Part shown: piece after piece, positions 12,209-21,622 of the stretch
Layout of the letters: every line of letters starts with the position of its first letter
How positions within the stretch are numbered: position 1 is the stretch's first letter
Origin: Gnetum montanum
Taxonomy: Eukaryota > Streptophyta > Gnetopsida > Gnetales > Gnetaceae
Assembly: GCA_015680685.1 (NCBI GenBank)
Contig: MNCI01022092.1
Span: 421,233 to 481,786, forward strand
Reading direction: 5' to 3'
Length of the DNA: 60,554 nucleotides
Program-made: the position numbers and the translations under genes
The notes under the pieces: generated by a model
The model's input: only the letters and a program-made list of their open reading frames with translations
The model's database searches: none
Told to the model about the DNA's origin: nothing

Positions 12209-12449
12209 TGTAGCGACCGAAAACGTTGGTGGCTGGAACACCGAGAGGTTGTCGGGTGAACAGTTTAACCCTGGATCCGTGCGAGGATCAAGTTGGATAA
12301 AATGGAAGTGAGGCGCTCTGAATAGTTTGGTCGATCAGACATGGACTTAATCGGTGTAACTTAACCTTACGCGAACATTGTTTTAAACGAAAAATACACA
12401 AGGTAAAATCGATGATCAATAAATGCAAGAATGAAGGAAATAATGCCAA
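12209..12449 (-). repeat. Element E 3' LTR fragment
   Basis: TGTAGCGACCGAAAACGTTG at 12209 matches the LTR end of D (TGTAACGATGGAAAACGTCG on its minus strand) and aligns over its full 241 bp with 13775-14016. It stops exactly at the N, so it is cut by the assembly gap. Confidence 0.8.
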
Positions 12450-12450
12450 N
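12450..12450. other. Single-base assembly gap that hides most of element E
   Basis: One N joins the interior of an LTR (left) to gag sequence (right). In an intact element about 1.5 kb of LTR plus pol would separate these, so the gap size is not real. Confidence 0.8.
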
Positions 12451-13530
12451 GGGCAACCACCATTGGTGGTGTGGTAGGGGTAGCAAAATGGCTCATAGGC
12501 AGTGCTATTGGGGCAGCCCCTACGAAGGGTATTGCTTGTGTTGTCCACCACCCAGTGGGTGGTGCTGTTGGAGTAGTGGCCACTGGTGGTGCCATGGGAT
12601 AGATCACTTGCATGATAGATGGGGCAAACCACAGTCCCATGCTAGGTTGTATTATTTTTGGGACCTGTTACACTTGATGTTGAATGTAGTGCGACATTTT
12701 GGAAGGTTGCGAAGCTGAGGGGAAGTGAATGGTGTCCACCATGTTGCTAGGAGTGGGCCCATTGCCGATGGTGGAATAGGTATAGATGCTGGAATGGATG
12801 CGGAGACTGTATGCAACTATGATGTAGGTATCATGTGCACATAAGGCAAGGTAGCCATGATCAGTGCTTGGTACAATGAAGGGATGGATTGGTGAACAAC
12901 TTGTGGGGGAATAGTGCCTAGAAATAAGATAGAGGAATAGGCATGTTGATACACTGAGGACATGGCATGGCTACCCATGGCGGATGAAATTACGATTTGT
13001 GAAAAAGTAGATGTAATCATAAAGGGAGTAGTCATGAAGAGTGGGTTCGACCAAAAGGACAAGGCAGGAGGGATAGTCACAGGGTTAGCTTGATCCCCAC
13101 CCTCGGACTGGGAATCCAGGTCTTTTTTCCCATCTTGAAATGCCTCATCATAGTGAGACCCTGTGTCTCACTACTCCTGAGGCCTACTTGTCCATACCAG
13201 CTAATCTAAGATCCACCAATACGTTTCTGTCAGGGGGATTAAATCACCAGGAGTAGGGATAAATTCCCTCCCATTGCAGTAAAGGAACTTGAAGTGATGT
13301 TTATCTTTGAGTTCTTGGGCATCTAAGGGCAGATTCGCCTAGACCTTAGCGCATAGGAAATTGTAAGGTTTGGTTTGTTGTACCAAGCCCTCAGGTGATT
13401 GGTTTTGGATCTTGAGAGATCGGTGTAGTCCTTGCTCTGGGCTAGGCAGTTTCTCAACACCTATGGTGCCTTGAACCGAAAAAGGGACCTTAAGGTTTGA
13501 GGTAGCAATAGCGATGGTTGAGGAAATCAT
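12451..13530 (-). pseudogene. Element E gag, N-terminal fragment
   Basis: The minus frame starts at ATG 13530 (MISSTIAIATSNLK). It contains PYNFLCAKV, then ANLPLDAQELKDK, and PGDLIPLTE. These match DYNFICIKI, AKLALSRAELEAK and YDIIPLTE in D's gag at about 17284-17430. A long proline-, serine- and methionine-rich stretch follows (for example NPLFMTTPFMITSTFS), comparable to the proline-rich linker of D. Stops are frequent. The frame runs into the gap at 12450, so the conserved gag core is not in the window. Confidence 0.65.
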
Positions 13531-13750
13531 GTTTGTGAGGCTGACAATGATTTATGAGCAAGAAAAACAAAGAGATCAACAGGCGATCTGAGGCTTTTCA
13601 TCCTGCAAGGTTCCAAAGGAACCATCATAGCAACTAGCCTGTACCATACATTGCGTAAACAACTGCAAGGGTGTCATGTTTACGTTGATGAGTGATGGGG
13701 TACAGAGAGCATCCAGCACTACCTATGAGACACAAAAAGGGGCACCAAAA

Positions 13751-13769
13751 GGTCCTCCTTCTAGTGCCA
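13751..13769 (-). promoter_or_regulatory. Element E primer-binding site candidate
   Basis: On the minus strand TGGCACTAGAAGGAGGACC lies five bases after the LTR end. D has TTGCGCTAGAAGGAGGGCC at the same distance. A shared ancestor TGGCGCTAGAAGGAGGGCC is likely. I cannot assign the primer tRNA with confidence. Confidence 0.6.
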
Positions 13770-14744
13770 AAAACTCTACTAATCAAAAATGTTAGTGGCT
13801 AGAAACATAGATAGGTTGTTGGGTGAACAGTTTAACCCCGGATCCGTGCAAGGGTCGTGCTAGATAAAACGGAAGTAGGGCACCCTGAACAATCTAGTTA
13901 ATCAAATAGGGACTTAATCGGTGTAACTTAACCTTACATGAACATTATTTTAAATGCGAAATACACAAGGTAAAATCGATGATCAATAAATGCAAGAATG
14001 AAGGAAATAATGCCAAACAACGATAAAAATAAAAAAAAATAAACTCAGGTAAGAAAATGCACTACCTCAAGGTTGAGGGTTCAATTCTTTGCCTTGTTTG
14101 AAAATGTATAACAAGTTATACTAGGCCAAAGGTGCACAGGGAGTTTAAAAATAACTGGAATGCTCAAAATGTGCCAACTATGCTCTTGGATGTGAACTTA
14201 AAAGCCAGCAATGCAAAAATGCCAACAAGCCAGCTCTCTCCTCAATGTAAAAAATGCCAATTCTTCAAGCAAAACAGCCAACCGCCAAAGAAGCCAATGC
14301 AAAAAGCCAATCTAAAAGTGCTAATGGCAAAAATGTCAACCCTTTGAGCATTGTTCGTTGGGGTATTTATAGGGCCAGGAACAGGCGAGGAATGAGGCCT
14401 GGATGCCACATGTCCTAGACCACACGAGATGCTAATGTGCCCATACTGTGTAGATGTGCAACATCGATCGTGAACTTGCTACGTTGTAGCCATGTTGTTG
14501 AAATTGCACATGCTGGAATCCGGTGTGCCAATAGAAATGAAGTTTTCCTCCAGGGCTACGTCTTCGCTATCCTTATGAACAGGGTCAAGTGTAGTGAAAA
14601 ATGTTGGAGGATGGATTAAGGGGTATGGAAAAGTGGAAAAAATTTGCTAATCATGGTGAACTCAGTTATTGCTAATAGGCTGTAGAGCTAGCTGAGGATG
14701 TCCTGATGCCTCTATCAACTTTGCATCACTTACACTGTCTAGCA

Positions 14745-15330
14745 CATTGAAGTAGCATAGCTACTTACTATGCTGTGCTACGCTATGTAGCATAGCACAT
14801 TGATGTAGTGTAGCTACTTGCTACGCTGTGCTATGCTATGTAGTGTAGCACAGCATAGCCACCACTTTGAACAGAAAACTTGGGTTGGAGTTAACAGAAT
14901 TTGCTGGAAGCTTTGGCGCATGCTAGGTTAATATTTGGAGCACTTCATTGATTTGCATCTTTGCTACGCTATGTAGCGTAGCATAGCGTAGTAGCCAATT
15001 GTAACATGCATTTCTGTTAAGATTTCTGGATTTCAAAAGGAAACTTTGTTTGTGGTTCAGAGGCTAATTGGGACAGGGTATTTTTGGAAGCCAAAATGCT
15101 ATTAGATGCAGTCCTTTTGCCGAAATGGCTTGGCAAAGGAGTCTTTACGTGTTTCACCCTTGCTATGTTGTGCTATGCTATGTAGCATAGCATAGCGTAG
15201 CACCATGTGTTGGCCGAATTCTAACTTTTCCTTATGCGAACATCTTGCTAAAACTTGTATTCAGATGCTGGATTGATTTTTTTTCGAAGGCTTGCTACAC
15301 TGCGCAGTGTAGCATAGCATAGTAGAATTC
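14745..15330. repeat. Palindrome series in element E LTR (TACGCTATGTAGCGTA type)
   Basis: At about 14757-14865, 14962-14993, 15167-15203 and 15290-15325 the sequence repeats hairpin-forming motifs such as GCTACGCTATGTAGCGTAGC and variants GCTATGCTATGTAGCATAGC. They lie upstream of the TATA box of the LTR, in U3. The palindromes are separated by ordinary sequence of 100-200 bp. Similar positions in D and F carry other palindromes. Confidence 0.75.
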
Positions 15331-15506
15331 TTCACTAGAAAACTTACCGAACTATTTGGTCCATCCTGAACACTTCCAACAACTCTAGGTGTAGTCTCTG
15401 TGTAGATTGTTAGCTAGGCCAACTATCCATTTGGGCAGATTGGTGAGTCCGGTGAGCCTGCCAATCACAGAAGTAGAAAAATTGTTGGACTGGACAGTCT
15501 ATCTTT

Positions 15507-15511
15507 GGTGT
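15507..15511. other. Target site duplication of element D, left copy
   Basis: GGTGT precedes the D 5' LTR. The same five bases follow the 3' LTR at 32661-32665. The duplication is perfect and defines D's ends. Confidence 0.88.
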
Positions 15512-16861
15512 TGAAACACCGTGAAAATTGTGAGTCGGCCTCAGGCAAAGATTCGCAATTCAGGCGAGAGCGCATATCAGCTTTTGTTCAAAGACAAGTT
15601 TACGCTCTGTTACGCACGGCAGCTTAATGAGCCCCAAAATAGTCAAAGGCAAAGTCTAGAGAGGTGCAACAGCTCAACCCTTTTCTCTTGGCATGCGGAT
15701 AACTCATCTTACGCTCGTTACGCAACATTGCATATCAGAGCGTAATGCATCGCCAAGCTAAACATTGTTTACGCTTCATTACACGCGGCTGCGTAAACGA
15801 GCGTAAAATAGCTTGAATCCATTGCTTTCATGTTTCGTTACGCTCTTACACACGACGCAACGCGAATGAGCATAATATAACCCAAAGATAGTTGAAACAT
15901 ACCCAACGCGCATATGTTCTTCACACGCACAATATGCAAATGTGCGTATTGTGCGTAGTCACAGTTTGACACAAAATGGTCAGGTCAACGGTACCCGAAA
16001 CGTTCGGGATACACGTCATCAGGGGTGCACCTTTTCCACAGGATATCGCAGCCTATAAATATCTCAGTTGACAAAGATACAAGGGGGGTTGGCAAATCAA
16101 AGAGGCGAGGGAATTTTTTGAACATTGGAGCACTTACCACTTTGAGCAGAGATACAGAGAGCAGCGCTTTGGCAATTGTTGACAGCATCACCTTCCAGCA
16201 GAGATAGAGCACAGTTCGCTTGAGCATTGGCAGCAAGAGCGATCATTCCTTTGGGGAAGACACGACTTTCTCCATCAGCGATAGTTTGCAGTCTTGAGCA
16301 GAAACTACCCAAAGAAAAGAAGCAGATCAGAGGTCGTGAGATCATCCTGTACGGTTTGCAGGCTCTATTGGTCAGAAACAGTTGATCAATAGACGTCAGG
16401 GCTTGACCTTCCTTGCATCTCATCTTTGGCCTACGAGGTAGATTGGATTTCTGCCCGGACCATTTCTTTGTTGCTTTATGCTTGCTTCACATCAATTAAT
16501 CAGGGTCTCCCCATTGTAACGTAATATATAAAACACACATTCTGCAAGTCAAAGCGTAGATCTTGAAAACCACGCGTTGCTCTAGTGTTAGCTGCCGCTT
16601 ACCGCGTTAACGTTATCGCCATTACAATTCATCTAAGTTGTTTTCACCTCATTTTACGACTTGCCGAATCAAATTGATCCACGGAATATTTCATAATCTC
16701 CATCGTTTTACTGATTAGTAAGTCCCTTTCTGATCGACAAGACCATTTAGGGCGCCGCGGATTCGTTTTTCTAGCATAGCCCTCGCGCGGATCCGTGGTT
16801 AAAACTGTGTACACGGAATTTAGTTCGGCATTTCTAGCTGCCGACGTTTTCCATCGTTACA
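15512..16861 (+). repeat. Element D 5' LTR
   Basis: The 1,350-bp LTR starts TGAAACACCG and ends GTTACA. It aligns without net length change to 31311-32660. In the first ~400 aligned positions I count about 26 differences by eye, all but about three of them transitions. The TATA box is at 16054-16061. U3 (about 15590-15960) contains palindromic runs built on TTACGCTC and GAGCGTAA. Confidence 0.93.
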
Positions 16862-16867
16862 GTTTTC

Positions 16868-16886
16868 TTGCGCTAGAAGGAGGGCC
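16868..16886 (+). promoter_or_regulatory. Element D primer-binding site candidate
   Basis: TTGCGCTAGAAGGAGGGCC lies six bases after the LTR. It matches the E site (TGGCACTAGAAGGAGGACC) in sequence and spacing. The tRNA is not assigned. Confidence 0.6.
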
Positions 16887-17136
16887 TCTTAGGCTCCAAT
16901 CCGTCATTTTCGGGTAGCCTTGTTAGCGATCTATACCCAAAATCGTAAACGTAATACCTCCAGGGAAGCTTACGATAAGTCATGTGGTGTAGATCGGTCT
17001 CAGGAATGATTCCTTTGGAATCCTACAAGGTAGAAAGCCTATTTGCGATCTTATTGCCAGCCATCTTTTAGATCCTATTATCAGTCATCGTTAATCGCTT
17101 TGATTAATAGAGTCCTTTTACACAACCACAACCGCC

Positions 17137-20100
17137 ATGGTCCCTGCTGATTTGGGCACCACATCCGTGAACCCTATTCCTGTCACCAGGCCGGCTCTTG
17201 GCGCAGCAGGACCTCAAGGGCCATCGTGTCGGTCATTGAGGCTGCAGGGAAAATACCTTGTATTTACTATCATAACCCCTAAGGATTACAATTTCATCTG
17301 CATCAAGATCCAAGCGAAGCTGGCTCTCAGCCGAGCCGAGCTCGAAGCGAAACGCAACTTTGAGATGATCCACCGAGGGGGTTAGGATTTCAAACCAATA
17401 GCTTACGACATCATTCCTCTAACCGAGCAGCAACATGAAATTATAACACAGTTGGTCATGGCCAAGAGCCAGGATGCGCATGCTATGATGGAACCCCAGA
17501 ATGGGGAGGAAGAAGATGATGAGTATGCGGCCCAGTCCGAGCACTCATTTCACACTCTGAGCCCCCATACTTACGTCAATCCATCATTCCCGCTCAATGG
17601 AGAAGACGCCCCTCTGAACCTGATCATGACCACGCAGACACATATCCCCGTCATCCCTCAAGTTACTGTGTAGCTATCCGGGCTGCAGATACAGATACCC
17701 CACAACAACATGGGGGCAGTTTCGACACCACGTGTACTCAGTATTCCGGCAGTGGTTCCAGCGACCACGGCACCCCACTTTATCCCGCAAATCCAACCCC
17801 ATACTTTATCAACAACACGCCCAGTGCAGACTTTATCACTCCCACCCCCTCCAACTCAACAGATCACTGCAGCCATCCAGCCGCAAACATACATCCAACA
17901 GCCTGCCGCAAATCAGTGGGTCAACTCTGCAGCGCAACATAACCAGTCAGCGGCGTATGGTGTGCAGCCCTCGGTCGCACCTGCGACGCAAGTTCCACAG
18001 GTGGTCCCGCAGCATACCTATCATTATCCCACGCAACAAGCGGCAGTTAATCTCTCGTCTCAGACCAGTGGGTGGTGGTCTTCATAGGCCCCCCTGCCTG
18101 CAGGGATCCCCGCCCCACCAGCGGCCAGCCAACCTCTTCCTTCCTTCCCATTTCCTAGCGCTACCCTCCCAGTCCAAGTTCCCATGCGTTCTGCATAGAC
18201 ACCTCCGTCAACAGGTCTAGATCAGGCCTTCCAGCTTATACAGACTCTTACCGAGGAGGTTCGACGCCTGAAAGCCGCTGGTTCTAATACCATTCAGATC
18301 ATGGACTTTTACCAGGATGATCCGATTAGTCTAGCGGTTCCAATGCTGTCATTGCCGCCAGGGATGTCCCTACCGCTCACTTGGTCACCTTTCGATCGGA
18401 ATCCTTGTTGTTACAACAGTGGCCGCACACAATTTTCCGAGTCTTTGCAATGTCTTTGACAGGGAAAGATTTGGATTGGTACCGAGCCCTCCCATGCTCT
18501 TCCATCTCAACCTTGGAAGAGCTGCTGACGCAATTTGTGACCCACTTTAAATACAACCTAAAGCTGGAAGTCACGTTGGATCAGCTCATGGGGGTGAAAC
18601 AAGACCCGCTCGAGCCCGTCCAAAAGTTTATACAGTGCTGGAACGCTACTTTGAATGAGATCCGCGAGCCAATCGCGGACTCATATCTGCTGGCGATATT
18701 CAAAGGAGCAGTCAACGACTTTATTAAGTCAAAGCTGTATTATATTTCCCCCAGTAATTTACATCAGGCCTTCGCTCAAGTTAGAAGCATCCAAGATGTT
18801 GCGGAGGCCAGCAAAGACCCGGTGTATGTTGCCTACAGGAATGCACACAACAAGGCCAAAGACAAAGGTAAGACAACGACAATGACAGTAGCTGCGCTGA
18901 CTAAAGGTGCAAAGAACAAGACCAAGAAGGCACCTACAACATTGCCTGAGACCACGGCTGGTGCCAGCACCAGCCAAGACACAGTTGCAGCTGCACTTGA
19001 AAGCTCCCCCCAGCCAAAACCAAACTTTGAGCGTAAAGATCGTTCAAAGTACGCGGCCTTGCCTGTAAAGCATTTTGAACTGCTAAAACAATTGTTGGCG
19101 GCAGGATACCTTCAACCTAAGAAGGTATCTGAGGAAGCTCTGAAGCATCATAGACGCCACTATGAATTGCTGAAGAATCCTTCCCTAGCCTTGCCTAACA
19201 AACCACCAGTTCCGAAGTCTTTCAGGCTAGATCGTTTTTGTGACTACCACCAACTGTGTGGTCACGACATGGATTACTGCTGGGCGTTGAAGGACAATAT
19301 ACAGTGCATGATCGATGATAGTCATTTAAGACTAGATGGCAGTAATCCGACACGCCTAGAAAACCAAACATTGCACGTATATAAGGATTCGTTGAACGCA
19401 AACAACGCTCCTTATACCATCAATGTGGTGAGTACGGACAATGAGCGGAAGGGACCAGCAAGACAGCCCTTTGTTTTGCGTGTCCCCACCATCTCACAAA
19501 GGGGGCCAACCATTTCATCGGCAGCCAGCGGAGCCTCGAGATTGCCTTTCATTATACGGGCACCTTCTCAGATACACCCTTAGTCACGCAGCAACAGTCA
19601 AGCTGCGGCTTCATCCACGCCCACGCTTAGGGCGCCCTTCATTATTAGGGCACCAAAACCACAGGTTGCTCCTCTCATGCACGGGGAGAACTCTATTCAA
19701 AACAACAAATCATCGCCTCCCAAGAGAAAGGGAGAGGACATACCCATTAACGCAACGAAAGACCATTTTACGCTCGGCTTCCCCAAGCCTAGGCCCTTGG
19801 CCTCTGCGCCTTCGTCTCTGCCTCAGAAATAGGACAAAAGCATAGAAACACAGCCACCTTCTCTTGGCAAAAAAAAGAGCAACCCTTCGACTGACACCGT
19901 TCCACCTTGGGAGATCCGTCTCTTAGGCTGAATGGAAGAGGACAAGGGAGAAAAACAACCCAGCCAAGAGAAGGGCCTCCTCGATGCATTTACACAAGTC
20001 AAATAGGCTCTTAAGCAAAAAAACACAACACTGAGGCTTTACGACATCTCGGGAACACCGTGAGGCTATGGTACACATGGTAACATCCATATCAGTGGAT

Positions 20101-20220
20101 GGAAGCTTGCCAGCGGAGGAGGAAACAATACATGCTGTCATGTTTCCTTCTGAAGCTGAGCAACCCAGGCCTACCTCGCTGACCTTCCATGATGAGTCTA
20201 TCAAAGACGATCCAGACAAA
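17137..20220 (+). pseudogene. Element D gag
   Basis: The frame begins at ATG 17137 (MVPADLGTTS). A first domain (YNFICIKIQAKLALSRAELE) is followed by an acidic, then a long proline/glutamine-rich linker to about 18230. The gag core lies at 18381-19583: TGKDLDWYRALP, then ELLTQFVTHFKYN, then PLEPVQKFIQCWN. The zinc-type motif FCDYHQLCGHDMDYCWALK (about 19236-19290) is the form usual in Tat elements. The tail repeats PFIIRAP-like segments three times and runs in a decayed frame to protease. A frame change near 18355 and another near 20050 break it, with stops at 17383, 17671 and 18085 among others. It should form the virus-like particle. Confidence 0.85.
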
Positions 20221-20226
20221 GGTTAG

Positions 20227-20853
20227 GTGACAATTGAACCTATGTTCATTACCATCTGGGTCACTCAATACCGAATCCGGAGAGTGCACGTGGACGATGG
20301 TGCAACTACTAATGTCATTCCTTATTCTATCGTGGATAGGTTGGGACTGGTTGACCAGATCACCCCCATGACGACGACATGCGTAAAATCATTCAACGGA
20401 GCATGGGTTCAAGTCAAGGGGACGGTGCGTATCGAGTTTGTGGTGGGGGATTAATTCCCAACGGAAGCCACCTTCTTAGTTGTCGAGGAGATACCAGGGT
20501 TCAACCTGATCTTGGGGAGGTCGTGGTTAGCCTAGCTGAGGGAGGTTTCATCATCGATACACCAAGAGATACACCTACCCTATGCCGGAGGGGAGGTCGT
20601 GATACGCGATGACAAAATCACCCCCAGGACCGTCAATAACATTGAAGAAGAACAGGGTTCGGAGAGAGAGATGACTGACGATCAGACCAATCTCCACATC
20701 CCTCAACAAATCGATAGCAATGATGACGGTCTAGCTTGGGCTGACCTGCCATTTCCGGATGGTAGCGTAGAGGAGTCAAATCATAAGTCTCCTGGCCCTT
20801 ACGCAACGCCCTACGTAAAAGCCATTAAGAAACAATTATGTATTAATGGTTGA
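20227..20853 (+). pseudogene. Element D aspartic protease and linker
   Basis: The frame reads VHVDDGATTNVIP, the retropepsin active-site loop (D-D-G-A in place of the usual D-S/T-G-A/S), and later FNLILGRSWLA, the conserved ILGR-WL flap end (about 20497-20530). Stops at 20453-20455 (TAA) and near 20530 (TAG) interrupt it. An acidic linker follows to the stop at 20853. A GTAAAAG at 20815, in phase 0, could be a splice donor (see the candidate intron). The Asp-for-Ser/Thr change may weaken the enzyme. Confidence 0.78.
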
Positions 20854-21068
20854 ACAGTGGTCTTTGCGTACGATATCATGTCTTTGCAAGTTATCGCGGC
20901 TCATACTTAACACTTTCTTTTGTTGCAATATATTCTTTTTACGCTACATTATCTTTCTGTTTTTATGCTTGTCAGTTCTTACGTTTTTATCATGCCCGTG
21001 TTATTCACGCTTTCACATCATTTTACGCATTTACAGAGGATTGTATTCTATTATAATTTACGCTCACC

Positions 21069-21460
21069 ATGGCCCGCAACAGCCTTAAACTAGTTACACA
21101 GGATAGTATGTTAATACCATTTGCGCTTTCTACATCATGCAGTTACGCAGAAGGCCTGCAACGGCCTTAAACTAGTCCTAGGCCCGCAACGGCCTTAAAC
21201 TAGTTACTCAGAATTAAGCATTCTCATCATTCATGCTTTCCCTACATTATGCAGATGACCCGCAATGGCCTTAAACTAGTTACTCAGAATTAAGCATTCT
21301 CATCATTCACGCTTTCCCTACATTATGTAGATGGCCCACAATGGCCTTAAACTAGTTCTCAAAATCACGCAAATGCTTGTGACGGCCCGTAATGGCCTTA
21401 AACTAGTCCCTAGTTTACGCACAATCATATGACGGCCCGCGAGGGCCTTAAACTAGCCAT
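21069..21460 (+). repeat. Seven-copy short repeat array, core GGCCTTAAACTAGT
   Basis: Seven units of about 24 bp, each a GGCCCGCAACGGCC-like head joined to TTAAACTAG, start at about 21069, 21152, 21180, 21252, 21328, 21384 and 21433. Spacers vary, but two neighbouring unit-plus-spacer blocks (about 21204-21280 and 21280-21356) are near-identical copies of ~76 bp, so the array has grown by local duplication. It lies just 3' of the antisense gene's stop codon. The core resembles units of the array downstream of integrase (CTTTAAACTAGG). Confidence 0.85.
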
Positions 21461-21622
21461 TACATTCTATCATTATAACTTAGGCAAAATAAAAAGCATA
21501 AAAAGCCAAAAACAAACTAATTGACATTTAGAACATCCACCAGGTTTTATAGCAAGTCATTTTCAGTTATTCATAAAACAATACTCGACTTCACCATCAA
21601 TAAAACCATGCATACACCACAA

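Larger units (their letters stand above)
13775..15511 (-). repeat. Element E 5' LTR, main part
   Basis: The LTR reads on the minus strand and ends at about 13775 next to the primer site. Its start is the GGTGTTTA (plus-strand) sequence formed by 15507-15511 and 32666-32668 once D is removed, similar to GGTGTTTCA at the D and F LTR starts. The TATA box is at 14364-14371 (TATTTATA on plus). The upstream half carries a series of palindromes built on GCTACGCTATGTAGC. D was inserted only a few bases inside this LTR. Confidence 0.75.

Noticed and set aside
12288-12718. Frames running across the N at 12450
   Set aside because: They join LTR to gag sequence across an assembly gap and are not real.
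15985-16423. Open frames in the D LTR, repeated at 31784-32222
   Set aside because: They recur only because the LTR is repeated and overlap each other on opposite strands around the TATA box and leader.
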